DNA of 64,000 nt from CAVPGP01 sp963704025. GTDB lineage: Bacteria; Actinomycetota; Thermoleophilia; Gaiellales; Gaiellaceae. The translations under genes were made by a program, and so were the position numbers. Positions 34,778 through 43,655 of the stretch are shown here, one piece after another (the stretch's first letter is position 1; every line of letters starts with the position of its first letter). The stretch spans positions 558,001 to 622,000 of the forward strand of contig CAVPGP010000003.1 in assembly GCA_963704025.1 (NCBI GenBank), given 5' to 3'. The notes beneath the pieces were generated by a model that was not told the DNA's origin, did no database searches, and worked only from the letters and a program-made list of their open reading frames with translations.

Positions 34778-35827
34778 ATGAAGTTCCCTCGTAATGGCGT
34801 CCGCTGGCTGCTCGTCGTCGTCGGTGTCGCGGCTGTCGCCGTGACGGCGATGGCGGTCAGCGCCTCGGCCCGGCCCAAGGCGACGTACGTGCTCGGCGTC
34901 TCGAACACGCTCGTCGGCAACGGTTGGCGCGAGGAGATGATCTGCGCCGTCAAGGCGCAGGCAGCCGCGAGCGGCAAGGTCAGCAAGGTCGTCGTCGCCA
35001 ACCGCAACGGCGGTCCGGCGGAGCAGGCCGCCGACATCCGCAACCTGATCTCGGCCGGTGCGAACGCGATCATCATCAACCCGTCGAGCTCGACGGCGCT
35101 CAACGCCGTGATCGCGCAGGCGGCGGCGCGCGGGGTCAAGGTCGTCTCGGTCGACCAGCGTGTGACCGCGCCTCAGGCCCACAACGTGACCAACGACCAG
35201 GTCGCCTACGGGCGGCTCGGCGCGGAGTGGCTGTTCAAGCAGCTCGGCGGGAAGGGCAACGTCGTCGAGATGCGCGGCATCGCCGGCGTCCCGGCGGACA
35301 CCGACCGCCACACGGGCTTCCAGCAGGCCCTGAAGAAGTACCCCGGGATCAAGGTCGTGAAGCAGACGTTCACCGGCTGGTCGTTCGCCCCGGGCGGCAA
35401 GCAGATGCTCGACATCCTCAACTCCGGCGTGCAGGTCGACGGGGTCTGGACGTCCGGCATCGACTACACCGTCGTCAACGCGTTCAAGACGGCCGGCAAG
35501 CCGTACGTCCCCGTCGTGGGCGCGGACAACAACCAGTTCCTGAAGCAGCTGCTGACCGTGAAGGGCTTCCGCGGCGTGGCCGTGACCAACCCCGCGACGA
35601 TCGGCGGGGCCGGTGCGGCTGTCGCCATCAAGCTCCTCTCGGGTGGGTCGGTCCAGAACTGGGTCAAGCTGACGCCGGAGGTGTGGGACAACGGCACCAC
35701 GTCAGGGAAGGCGAAGATCAAGGCGAACTACTCGCCGAGCCGCCCCCCGACCTACAGCGCACGCCTCCAGATCAAGCCCTGGACGACGTACAGCACCCAG
35801 CAGCTCTTCGGCTGCAAGGGGCCGTAA
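34778..35827 (+). CDS. CUT2-type sugar ABC transporter substrate-binding protein
   Basis: A 349-residue RbsB/Peripla_BP_4-type binding protein. It has a signal peptide (about 1-31, VVVGVAAVAVTAMAVSASA) and the lobe sequence YVLGVSNTLVGNGWREEM. IINPSSSTALNAVI and DNNQFLKQLL follow in order. It captures a sugar or polyol outside the cell for the ATPase and two permeases that follow. The CAGGAGGACATGC leader gives a good ribosome-binding site. A strong hairpin follows its stop. Confidence 0.9.
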   Translation: MKFPRNGVRWLLVVVGVAAVAVTAMAVSASARPKATYVLGVSNTLVGNGWREEMICAVKAQAAASGKVSKVVVANRNGGPAEQAADIRNLISAGANAIIINPSSSTALNAVIAQAAARGVKVVSVDQRVTAPQAHNVTNDQVAYGRLGAEWLFKQLGGKGNVVEMRGIAGVPADTDRHTGFQQALKKYPGIKVVKQTFTGWSFAPGGKQMLDILNSGVQVDGVWTSGIDYTVVNAFKTAGKPYVPVVGADNNQFLKQLLTVKGFRGVAVTNPATIGGAGAAVAIKLLSGGSVQNWVKLTPEVWDNGTTSGKAKIKANYSPSRPPTYSARLQIKPWTTYSTQQLFGCKGP

Positions 35828-35836
35828 AGGCAGGAC

Positions 35837-35867
35837 GCGGGAGAGGGCGCGCGTCGCCCTCTCCCGC
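35837..35867. terminator. 13-bp stem hairpin between binding protein and ATPase genes
   Basis: A perfect inverted repeat GCGGGAGAGGGCG / CGCCCTCTCCCGC with a 5-base loop, 9 bases past the binding-protein stop and 8 before the ATPase start; only a short ACCTTTC follows. Such intercistronic hairpins usually stabilise the abundant binding-protein mRNA and reduce downstream transcription. Confidence 0.7.
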
Positions 35868-35875
35868 ACCTTTCG

Positions 35876-37387
35876 ATGACCGACACCGTCCCACTCCTCG
35901 AAGCACGCGATCTCTCCAAGAGCTACGGGGCCGTGGTGGCCCTTCGCTCGGCGAGCGTGGAGATCGTGGCCGGGGAGGTCCACGCGCTCCTCGGCGCAAA
36001 CGGCGCCGGCAAGAGCACGCTCGTCAAGCTGCTCACCGGTGTCATCCGCCCCGACGGCGGGACGATCCGGGTCGCGGGACGCGAGGTGAAGGTGGCGTCG
36101 CCGGCGCTCGCGGCCAAGATCGGCCTCGCGCCGGTGTTCCAGGATCCGGCGCTCGTCCCCGATCTGACGGTGACGCAGAACCTGCGCCTGACCGGAACGT
36201 CGCCGGCAGCCGTTCGCGCGAAGCTAAACGAGCTCGATCTCGACGTGGACTTCACGGAGTCGGCGGGCGACCTGCCGCTGCCCATGCTCCGCATGATCGA
36301 CCTGGCGCGCGCGCTGGCGCGAGACCCGCAGCTGCTGCTGCTCGACGAGATCACGGCCGCCCTGCCGTCCGACCTCGCCGAGCGCGTGTTTGCCGTGATG
36401 CGGGACTGGCGCGAGCGCGGCCGCTCGGTGATGTTCATCACGCACCGCCTCGCCGAGGTGATCCAGGCCTGTGATCGCGCGACGATCCTGCGGGACGGCG
36501 GCGCGGTCGGGACGATCGTCCCGGAGGAGGGCGGGGAGGAGGCGATCGTCGAGCACATGCTCGGCCCCGAGGTGGCGAGGGCCGAGGAGCAGGCGGCGGC
36601 GGCGGCCGAGCAAGAAGCGGTGCGGGAGCGGATCGTCGTCGCGGCCGACGCGGGCCTGGCGCTCGAGGTCGAGGCATTGCGCATCGGCAAGATCGAGGAC
36701 GTCTCGTTCGCCGTGCGGCCGGGCGAGATCCTCGGCGTCGCGGCGCTCGAGGGGCAGGGCCAGGACGACCTCTTCGCGGTGCTCTCGGGCGAGCGCACCC
36801 CGGACGCGGGCGAGGTACGCGTCGCGGGCGGCCGGCTGCGGGCGCGGCATCCGTACGACGCGATCCGCGCAGGCGTCGTGCTCGTCCCCGCCGACCGGCT
36901 GCAGGCGCTCCTGCAGCAGCGCTCCGTCCGCGAGAACATCGCCGCGCCGCGGTACAACCGCGTGACGCGCTGGGGCCCGATCAACATGCGCGAGGAGAGC
37001 AGGCTCGTCCGGAAGGCGGTCGACGCGCTGCACATCGACATCCGCGCCCAGCGCCAGGTGCGGCGCCTCTCGGGCGGCAACCAGCAGAAGGTGACGATTG
37101 CCCGCTGGTTGGCGTCCGGATTCCGCACGCTCCTCTGCTTCGACCCGACCCGCGGGATCGACGTGGGCACGAAGCGCCAGATCTACCCGCTCCTCCGCCG
37201 GCTCGCCGACGACGGCGCCGCGATTCTCTTCTTCTCCAGCGAGCTGGCGGAGTTTCCACTCGTGGCCGACCGGGTGGTGACGCTGTACGGCGGCCGGATC
37301 ACGGCCGAGCTCCCGGGCGCGGCCACGGACGAGGAATCGCTCTTGCGGGCCATGCACGGGCTCGTCGGCGAGGGGGCTGCGGCGTGA
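35876..37387 (+). CDS. CUT2-type sugar ABC transporter ATP-binding protein (double domain)
   Basis: A 503-residue RbsA/MglA-type protein with two nucleotide-binding domains. Domain 1 has Walker A GANGAGKST (about 41-49), Walker B LLLLDEITAAL and H-loop FITHRLAEV. Its signature is degenerate (LPLPMLRMIDLARAL). Domain 2 has the family's altered Walker A (LEGQGQDDLF), signature LSGGNQQK and Walker B LLCFDPTRGIDVG. It energises the sugar importer. It overlaps the first permease gene by 4 bases. Confidence 0.92.
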   Translation: MTDTVPLLEARDLSKSYGAVVALRSASVEIVAGEVHALLGANGAGKSTLVKLLTGVIRPDGGTIRVAGREVKVASPALAAKIGLAPVFQDPALVPDLTVTQNLRLTGTSPAAVRAKLNELDLDVDFTESAGDLPLPMLRMIDLARALARDPQLLLLDEITAALPSDLAERVFAVMRDWRERGRSVMFITHRLAEVIQACDRATILRDGGAVGTIVPEEGGEEAIVEHMLGPEVARAEEQAAAAAEQEAVRERIVVAADAGLALEVEALRIGKIEDVSFAVRPGEILGVAALEGQGQDDLFAVLSGERTPDAGEVRVAGGRLRARHPYDAIRAGVVLVPADRLQALLQQRSVRENIAAPRYNRVTRWGPINMREESRLVRKAVDALHIDIRAQRQVRRLSGGNQQKVTIARWLASGFRTLLCFDPTRGIDVGTKRQIYPLLRRLADDGAAILFFSSELAEFPLVADRVVTLYGGRITAELPGAATDEESLLRAMHGLVGEGAAA

Positions 37388-38388
37388 CGGCGGTGCCCGC
37401 GGCGCCGGCGCGGCCGGGCTTTGACGCGAGACGGTTCGCGCGGCGCCACGGCTGGACGATCGGCGTCTACCTGCTCCTGCTCGTGCTGGTCGTCTACTGG
37501 CGGTCGCAGACGAACCTGAGGTGGGGGCCGTTCGACGTGCAGTCGCTGGCGATCGACACGCTGCCGTTCGCCTTCGCTGCGATGGGCCAGGCGGTGGTGA
37601 TCATCTCCGGCGGCATCGACCTCTCCGTCGGCTCGCTGATGAGCCTCGTCAACGTCGTCGCGGCGAAGTACATGGTGCACATGAGCTTCCGCGAGGCGCT
37701 CCTCTTTTCGCTCCTGCTCGTCGTGTGCGCGGCCCTCGCCGGCGCGCTGACCGGCCTGATCATCGTCTTCACGCGGATCGCTGACATCATCGTCACGCTG
37801 GCCATGCTCTTCATCTGGGCGGGCGCCGCCCTCGCGGTGCTGGAGGTGCCGGGCGGCGGCGTCCCGCTTGCCTTCCAGAACATGGTCACGCTCGACCACG
37901 TCGGGACGGACTGGCTGCCGAAGGCGCTCGTGCTGCTGGTGGGCGTCTTCGCCGTGCTCTGGCTCCCCATCCGCCGGACGCGACCCGGGCTCGCGCTGTA
38001 CGCCATCGGCTCGAACCGGAACGCGGCCTACCTCTCCGGCGTGAACGTGTCCCTGACGCGGATCGGCGCCTACGCGTTCTCGGGCGCCTTCGCGGGGCTC
38101 GGCGGTCTCGCGCTGACGGCGGCGTCGGGGATCGGCGACCCGCTGGCGGGGAACATCTACACGCTGAACTCGGTCGCCGCGGTCGTGCTCGGCGGCGTCT
38201 CGCTGCTGGGCGGCGTCGGCGGGCTGATCGGCCCGATTGCGGCCGCCTTCGTGCTCACGCTGGTGAAGACGATTCTGATCATCCGGGGCGTCGACCAGAA
38301 CTGGGCGCAGGTGATCCAGGGGACGCTGATCGTGCTCGTGGTCATGGTCGGCGGGCTCGCGATCCGCCAGAAGGGAAAGACGGGATGA
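37384..38388 (+). CDS. CUT2-type sugar ABC transporter permease
   Basis: A 334-residue RbsC-like permease (BPD_transp_2). It has about eight to nine membrane segments, the hallmark GQAVVIISGGIDLSVGSLMS, and the ATPase-contact region GLALYAIGSNRNAAYLSGVNV. Start is GTG overlapping the ATPase stop, and it overlaps the next permease by 4 bases. It forms the channel for the sugar with its neighbour. Confidence 0.9.
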   Translation: MTAVPAAPARPGFDARRFARRHGWTIGVYLLLLVLVVYWRSQTNLRWGPFDVQSLAIDTLPFAFAAMGQAVVIISGGIDLSVGSLMSLVNVVAAKYMVHMSFREALLFSLLLVVCAALAGALTGLIIVFTRIADIIVTLAMLFIWAGAALAVLEVPGGGVPLAFQNMVTLDHVGTDWLPKALVLLVGVFAVLWLPIRRTRPGLALYAIGSNRNAAYLSGVNVSLTRIGAYAFSGAFAGLGGLALTAASGIGDPLAGNIYTLNSVAAVVLGGVSLLGGVGGLIGPIAAAFVLTLVKTILIIRGVDQNWAQVIQGTLIVLVVMVGGLAIRQKGKTG

Positions 38389-39368
38389 CCGTCGTCCCGG
38401 TCGAGCCCGAGCGCCGCGAGTGGCGCCGCTACATGGTCGACAACCCGGCCGTCGTGCTGACGATCGTCTTCGTCGGCCTCTTCGTGGCCACGGACATCAT
38501 CAACCGCTCGCAGGAGGGTCAGCCGTTCCTGACCGCGAAGCAGGTTTCGACCACCTTCCTCTACGCGGCGGTGCTGGGGCTGATCGCCGCCGGCCAGACG
38601 CTCGTGATGCTGACCGCCGGTGTCGACCTCTCGGTGGCGTCGACGGCGACGGCGTCGGCGTTCATGATCTCGAGCTACGGCACGCACGGCTCGGCGACGG
38701 CGATCGCGATCGCGCTCGCGGTCGGGCTGGGAATCGGGCTCGTGAACGGGATCGGCGTCGCCCTCTTCCGCGTCAACGCGCTGATCATGACGCTCGGCGT
38801 CTCGGTGATCACCATCGGGCTTCTGACGATCTACTCGCAGAAGCGGTTCACCGCGCTCGTGCCGGACTTCGTCGTCAGGCTCGGGTCGCAGCGGTTCCTG
38901 ACCTACGTCCCGTACGACCTGCTGGTGTGGCTCCCGGTCGCGGCGCTCATCATCCTCGGGCTGCGCTACAGCGGCATCGGCCGGATGATCTACGCCGTCG
39001 GCGACAACCCGGTCGCATGCCGGCTCGCCGGCGTGCGCGTCTGGCAGGTGCTGCTGTTCGTCTACGCGATGTCGGGGCTTCTCTCCGCGACGGCGGGGAT
39101 CCTGCTCGTCGGCTTCAACAACGCCGCCGACCTCGGCATCGGTGCGCCCTTCCTGCTCCCGTCCGTGGCGGCGGTCGTGATCGGCGGCACCTCGATCTTC
39201 GGCGGGCTCGGCGGCTACTCCGGGACGATCCTCGGCGCGCTCATCCTGACGGTGCTCGACTCGCTCCTGACGATCCTCAACGCCTCGCAGGCCGTGCGCC
39301 AGATGCTGTACGGCTTCATCGTGCTCGCACTGGCGGCGATCTACGCGCGCGCGACCGGAGGCGAGTGA
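38385..39368 (+). CDS. CUT2-type sugar ABC transporter permease
   Basis: A 327-residue second permease of the same family. It has GQTLVMLTAGVDLSVASTAT as the hallmark segment and IGRMIYAVGDNPVACRLAGVRV as the ATPase-contact loop. ALILTVLDSLLTIL lies near the end. Two distinct permeases rather than a homodimer are common for some CUT2 systems. It overlaps the IolC-like kinase by 4 bases. Confidence 0.9.
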   Translation: MTVVPVEPERREWRRYMVDNPAVVLTIVFVGLFVATDIINRSQEGQPFLTAKQVSTTFLYAAVLGLIAAGQTLVMLTAGVDLSVASTATASAFMISSYGTHGSATAIAIALAVGLGIGLVNGIGVALFRVNALIMTLGVSVITIGLLTIYSQKRFTALVPDFVVRLGSQRFLTYVPYDLLVWLPVAALIILGLRYSGIGRMIYAVGDNPVACRLAGVRVWQVLLFVYAMSGLLSATAGILLVGFNNAADLGIGAPFLLPSVAAVVIGGTSIFGGLGGYSGTILGALILTVLDSLLTILNASQAVRQMLYGFIVLALAAIYARATGGE

Positions 39369-40285
39369 GGCTCGACGTCCTGACGATGGGCCGCGTGTCC
39401 GTCGACCTGTACCCGGAGCAGATCGGCGTCCCGCTGGCGCGGGTGCGCACCTTCCGCAAGATGCTCGGCGGCTCGCCGACGAACGTGGCCGTCGCGGCGG
39501 CGCGCCTCGGCCTCCGGTCCGGCGTCGTGACGAAGGTCGGCGCCGACCCGTTCGGCGGCTACGTGCGCGAGGCGTTGGCGGAGTTCGGGGTCGACGCGTC
39601 GTTCGTCGGCACGCACGAGGGTCTCCGGACGCCGCTCGCGTTCTGCGAGATCTTCCCGCCCGACGACTTCCCGCTGCTCTTCTACCGCGAGCCGAAGGCG
39701 CCGGACCTGGAGCTGACCTCGTTTCCGGACGAGGTGACGGACGTGCCGCTCTTCTGGATCACCGGCACCGGTCTCTCGCAGGAGCCGTCACGGGCCACGA
39801 CGCTGGCGGCGCTCGAGGCCCGGGGCGGCCGGGCTATCACCGTCTTCGACCTCGACTACCGGGAGATGTTCTGGCGCGAGCAGCCGCGCCCCTTCTACCA
39901 GCAGGCGGCCCGGCTCGCGACCGTGTTCGTCGGCAACGAGGCGGAGGCCGCGGTCCTCGTCGACGCGGCGTCGCCGAGCGAGACGGCCCGGGCGCTGCTC
40001 GACCTGGGCGCCGAGCTCGCGGTTGTGAAGCTCGGGCCGCGCGGCGTGCTCGCCGCCACGCGCGACGAGGAGATCGTCGTGCCGCCGGTCGAGGTCGAGG
40101 TCGTGAACGGCCTGGGGGCAGGCGACGCGTTCGGCGGCGCGCTCTGCCACGGGCTGCTCGCCGGCTGGGAGCTCGAGCGGACGATCCGCTTCGCGAATGC
40201 GGCCGGCGCGATCGTGGCGTCGCGGCTCGGCTGCGCGGACGACATGCCGACGGCGGCCGAGGTCGAGGAGCTGTGCGGGTCCTGA
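39365..40285 (+). CDS. iolC: IolC-like PfkB-family kinase (5-dehydro-2-deoxygluconokinase-like)
   Basis: A 306-residue ribokinase-fold enzyme. It opens MGRVSVDLYPEQIGVPLARV and has the substrate signature MLGGSPTNVAVAAARLG. LFYREPKAPDLEL, WITGTGLSQEPSR and FDLDYREMFW match IolC-type kinases, and the catalytic Asp is in NGLGAGDAFGGALCHGLL. IolC phosphorylates 2-deoxy-5-keto-D-gluconate in inositol breakdown. No IolB, D, E or J is seen here, so the substrate could be a related keto-deoxy acid; the gene symbol is provisional. Start is GTG overlapping the permease stop. Confidence 0.8.
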   Translation: MRLDVLTMGRVSVDLYPEQIGVPLARVRTFRKMLGGSPTNVAVAAARLGLRSGVVTKVGADPFGGYVREALAEFGVDASFVGTHEGLRTPLAFCEIFPPDDFPLLFYREPKAPDLELTSFPDEVTDVPLFWITGTGLSQEPSRATTLAALEARGGRAITVFDLDYREMFWREQPRPFYQQAARLATVFVGNEAEAAVLVDAASPSETARALLDLGAELAVVKLGPRGVLAATRDEEIVVPPVEVEVVNGLGAGDAFGGALCHGLLAGWELERTIRFANAAGAIVASRLGCADDMPTAAEVEELCGS

Positions 40286-40286
40286 C

Positions 40287-41282
40287 ATGCGGGGCCTGAC
40301 GAAGCTCGCGGCCGGACCGGGCCGCGTGGGCCTCGCCGAGCGCGACGAGCCGTCCGCGGCACCGGGGCATGTCGTCCTCGAGGTCGTGGCCACCGGGATC
40401 TGCGGCACCGACCTCCGCATCCAGGACGGCGAGTACCCGTCCGTGCCGCCGGTGACGATGGGACACGAGGTCTCCGGCGTGGTCGCCGAGCTCGGCGCCG
40501 GCGTCCCGGGCGACTGGCTCGGCGCCCGCGTCGTCACCGAGACGTACTTCTCCACCTGCGGCGAGTGCGCCCACTGCCGCGCCGGGCGGATCAACCTCTG
40601 CCTGGAGCGGCGCTCGATCGGAACGCACGTGGACGGCGGCTTCGCGCCGCGCCTGCACGTCCCGCTCCGCAACCTGCACCGGATCCCGGACTGGCTCGAC
40701 GGACCGGTCGCGAGCCTGATGGAGCCGCTCGCCTGCGTGTGCCACTCGCTCCTCGATCCGGCACGCGTGGAGGGCGGGGAGGACGTCCTCGTCACCGGCC
40801 CGGGGCCGATCGGGCTCCTCGCCGGTCAGGTCGCACGCGCCTCGGGCGGGCGCGTGCACGTGCGCGGCGCACCGCGGGACGGCGTCCGTCTCGCGCAGGC
40901 GGAGGCGCTCGGCTTCGAGGTCTCGACCACGGACGACGGGCCGGTCGAAGCGGACGTCGTCGTAGAGTGCTCCGGTGCGCAGGCGGGAATCGCCTCGGCG
41001 ATCGAGTCCGCACGCCGCGGCGGGCGGGTCGTCCAGATCGGGCTCGCGGGGAAGCCCGTGACGGTGCCGTTCGACCTGATCTGCTTCCACGAGCTGACGG
41101 TCACGTCGGGCTTCGCGTCGACGCCGGTCTCGTGGGGACGCGCGCTCGAGCTGGTCTCGGAGCGCCGCGTCGAGCTGGAGCCGCTCCTGTCGGAGATCGT
41201 CCCGCTGACGGGCTGGGAGCGTGCCTTCGCCGCCACCCGCGCGGGCGAGGGGATCAAGTACGCGCTCGACCCGACGCGCTAG
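40287..41282 (+). CDS. zinc-dependent alcohol dehydrogenase
   Basis: A 331-residue MDR-superfamily dehydrogenase. Catalytic zinc ligands lie in TGICGTD (Cys) and GHEVSG (His-Glu). The structural zinc four-cysteine loop is CGECAHCRAGRINLC. The NAD-binding glycine motif is VTGPGPIGLLAG. It resembles sorbitol/threonine-type enzymes (oxidation of a secondary alcohol of a polyol). It begins just after the kinase stop and is the last gene of the operon; its end overlaps the convergent small gene by 4 bases. Confidence 0.9.
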   Translation: MRGLTKLAAGPGRVGLAERDEPSAAPGHVVLEVVATGICGTDLRIQDGEYPSVPPVTMGHEVSGVVAELGAGVPGDWLGARVVTETYFSTCGECAHCRAGRINLCLERRSIGTHVDGGFAPRLHVPLRNLHRIPDWLDGPVASLMEPLACVCHSLLDPARVEGGEDVLVTGPGPIGLLAGQVARASGGRVHVRGAPRDGVRLAQAEALGFEVSTTDDGPVEADVVVECSGAQAGIASAIESARRGGRVVQIGLAGKPVTVPFDLICFHELTVTSGFASTPVSWGRALELVSERRVELEPLLSEIVPLTGWERAFAATRAGEGIKYALDPTR

Positions 41283-41515
41283 CGGGTGCCGCGATGCAGC
41301 TCGTCGTTCGCGTAGAGGCCGCGGACCCAGCCGTGCCTCGCGGGCGGCGTCTTCCGGCCGGAGTCGGCCGACGACTCGTGCGTCACGATCGCGAGCGTCA
41401 TCGCGATTGCGGCGCAGATGCCGGCTGCCCACAGGAGCAGGGTGCAGCGGGACGGTTTGGCGAACGATGCGAACGACATCTCGGGCGACATCTCGGGCTC
41501 CGCGTTCAGGTCCAA
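41279..41515 (-). CDS. possible small membrane protein
   Basis: A 78-residue reading frame with one hydrophobic segment (about 27-46, LLLWAAGICAAIAMTLAIV) and a basic tail. The initial residues repeat Met (MDLNAEPEMSPEMSF), so a start at either of two internal ATGs is possible. It converges on the alcohol dehydrogenase with a 4-base overlap. No family is recognised and there is no clear ribosome-binding site, so it may be spurious. Confidence 0.4.
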   Translation of the reverse strand: MDLNAEPEMSPEMSFASFAKPSRCTLLLWAAGICAAIAMTLAIVTHESSADSGRKTPPARHGWVRGLYANDELHRGTR

Positions 41516-41561
41516 GGTAGCGGCCGCGCCGTCCGCCGGAAGGATGATTCTTCCCCGCCGG

Positions 41562-41629
41562 CTCAGGCAATCGACGTGCTCAGGCGATCGACCGACTCAG
41601 GCGATCGACGGACTCAGGCGATCGACGGG
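41562..41629. repeat. 17-bp tandem repeat, four copies
   Basis: Four units of CTCAGGCGATCGACSG-type sequence starting at 41562, 41579, 41596 and 41613, exact period 17. Each unit carries a TCA (TGA on the minus strand). The last unit contains the actual stop codon of the TIM-barrel isomerase, and because 17 is not a multiple of 3 successive stops fall in different frames. Confidence 0.85.
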
Positions 41630-42522
41630 CGAAGTGCGTTGCGCGCGATCAGGAAGCCCCGCTTGACGAGCTCCTCGTCGCCTTCGAAGCGGCGATCCTC
41701 GTGCTCGACCGAGACGACGTAGTCGTAGCCGACGGCGTAGAGCGCCGCGATGAACCGCGGCCACCGGACCTCTCCGAGCCCGGGCAGACGGGGCACCTGC
41801 CAGCCGATCCCGGCGGAGAACGTCCCGTGCCGGTAGAGGCCGTCGCGCCGGATCTCCATGTCCTTGCCGTGCACGTGGAAGATCCGGTCGCCGAAGTCGT
41901 AGACCGCCCGCTCGTAGTCGATCTGGAGCCAGACGAGGTGCGACGGGTCGAGGTTGAGGCCGAAGTTGGCGTCCGGGATCGCGGTGAACATCTCGTCCCA
42001 GATCGCCGGCGACCAGGCGAGGTTGGTGCCTCCGGGCCACTCGTCGTAGCTGAAGATCATCGGGCAGTTCTCGATCGCGATCTTCACGTCCCGCTCGCCT
42101 GCGTAGGAGACGAGTGCCGGCCAGATCTGCCGGAAGCGCTCGAGGTTGTCGGGCACCGGCCGGTCCTTGTCGTTGCCGACGAAGGTGCCGACGATCCCGA
42201 CCCCGAGGCGCTGCGCCGCGTCGATCACCTTGCGGAGGTGGCCGTTCGCCTCCTCGCGCGCCGCGTCGTCCGGGTGGAGGTTGTTCGGGTAGTACGCCAG
42301 CGCCGAGATCGCGAGCCCGTGCCGCTCCATGATCCCGTGCACCTCGTCGGGGTCGAACGTCTCGACGTCGATGTGCGAGACGCCCGCGTAACGCCGCCGC
42401 TCGCCGCCCGCGGCGGGCCAGCAGGCGACCTCGAGCATCTCGAAGCCGGCCCCGGCTGCCCACTCGGCGACCTGCTCGAGCGACAGATCCGGGAACGCCG
42501 CGGTCAGCAGTCCGAGCTTCAC
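41614..42522 (-). CDS. sugar phosphate isomerase/epimerase-like TIM barrel
   Basis: A 302-residue AP-endonuclease-2-like TIM barrel (IolE/IolI/xylose-isomerase-like). Metal-binding motifs seen are the Glu in KIAIENCPM, the Asp/His of NLDPSHLVW and HVHGKDMEI, and the Glu in VSVEHEDRR. Such enzymes isomerise, epimerise or dehydrate sugars and inososes. Start is GTG at 42522, overlapping the upstream dehydrogenase stop by 4 bases; it is the last gene of the GntR operon and ends inside the 17-bp repeat. Confidence 0.88.
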   Translation of the reverse strand: MKLGLLTAAFPDLSLEQVAEWAAGAGFEMLEVACWPAAGGERRRYAGVSHIDVETFDPDEVHGIMERHGLAISALAYYPNNLHPDDAAREEANGHLRKVIDAAQRLGVGIVGTFVGNDKDRPVPDNLERFRQIWPALVSYAGERDVKIAIENCPMIFSYDEWPGGTNLAWSPAIWDEMFTAIPDANFGLNLDPSHLVWLQIDYERAVYDFGDRIFHVHGKDMEIRRDGLYRHGTFSAGIGWQVPRLPGLGEVRWPRFIAALYAVGYDYVVSVEHEDRRFEGDEELVKRGFLIARNALRPSIA

Positions 42523-43655
42523 AGGGTCACCTCCACCCATCGTTCGTCGCGGTTGGATTGCGCCACGGCCTCGGCGAGCACGTTCTCGACGTGGCCGGCG
42601 CGAAAGGTCGGATAGTCGTCGCCCGGCTTGCCGGCGGCCACGGCCCGGTAGACCGCGCGATAGAGCTCCTTGAACGTGTCTGCGAAGCCCTCGGCGTGGC
42701 CGGCCGGCAGCGAGGTCGTCCCGCGCGCCTCCGGGGCGAGCAGCGCCGGATTGCGGAGGAGCGTCTCGTTCGCGGCGTCGCGCCGGCCCAGCCACAGCGT
42801 CTCGTGGCTCTCGGCGTCCCAGGCCAGAGAGGCGCGCGAGCCGTCGACCTCGAAGCGGAGCGAGTTCTTGCGGCCGGCGCTGATCTGCGAGACGACGGCC
42901 GATCCGCGGGCACCGCCTCGGAAGCGGAGCAGGATGTGCGCCATGTCCTCCGTCGACATCGGCGCGTCGACGCGCTCGACGCCGGCGGCGGAGGCGAACG
43001 TCTCGACCTCGCCGGTCGGGCGGCGGCGAACCGGGATCGTCGTCGCCAGGTCGGCGAAGACCGCTTCGACCTCGAGCCCGGTCACGAACTGCGTCAGGTC
43101 GAGCCAATGCGAGCCGATGTCGCCCACTGCGCGCAGCTCGCCGCCCTTCTCGTTCTCGAGCCGCCAGTTCCAGTCCGTGTCGAAGAGGAGCCAGTCCTGC
43201 AGGTAGCCGCCGTGCACGACGAAGACGTCGCCGACCTCGCCGGCGCGGACGCGCGCACGGGCCTCCTGCACCATCGGATAGAAGCGGATGTTGAAGTTCG
43301 TGCAGTGGACGAGGCCGCTTTGCTCGGCGAGGTCGAGCAGCTCGCCCGACTGCTCTGCCGTCATCGCCAGCGGCTTCTCGCAGACGACGTGCTTGCCGGC
43401 CGCGAGCGCCTGCTTCACCTGCGGGTAGTGGAGGTGGTTCGGGGTCGTCAGATGGACGACATCGACGCTCGCGTCGGCCAGCAGAGCCTCGTACGACTCG
43501 TAGACCGGCGCGAGCCCCTTCGCCTCGGCGCGCTCCTTCGTCGAGCCGACGACGCCGGCGACCCGGACGCCGAGGCGGCGCAGCGCGTCGACGTGGACGA
43601 CGCCGATGAAGCCGGTTCCGACGACGCCGGCCCGCAGGTCGGTGATCTCTCTCAT
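42519..43655 (-). CDS. Gfo/Idh/MocA-family oxidoreductase
   Basis: A 378-residue dehydrogenase, second of its family in the locus. Rossmann motif GVVGTGFIGVVHVDAL (about 10-25); catalytic EKPLAMTAEQS with an intact EKP (Lys near 95); C-terminal GDIGSHWLDLTQFVTG with the usual Asp and His. It overlaps the DUF4432 gene by 4 bases upstream and the isomerase by 4 downstream. Together with the SMP-30 lactonase it suggests oxidation of a sugar to a lactone. Confidence 0.9.
   Translation of the reverse strand: MREITDLRAGVVGTGFIGVVHVDALRRLGVRVAGVVGSTKERAEAKGLAPVYESYEALLADASVDVVHLTTPNHLHYPQVKQALAAGKHVVCEKPLAMTAEQSGELLDLAEQSGLVHCTNFNIRFYPMVQEARARVRAGEVGDVFVVHGGYLQDWLLFDTDWNWRLENEKGGELRAVGDIGSHWLDLTQFVTGLEVEAVFADLATTIPVRRRPTGEVETFASAAGVERVDAPMSTEDMAHILLRFRGGARGSAVVSQISAGRKNSLRFEVDGSRASLAWDAESHETLWLGRRDAANETLLRNPALLAPEARGTTSLPAGHAEGFADTFKELYRAVYRAVAAGKPGDDYPTFRAGHVENVLAEAVAQSNRDERWVEVTL

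Noticed and set aside
41562..41629. CRISPR-like array
   Set aside because: Direct tandem repeat of 17 bp without spacers; no cas genes in the window.
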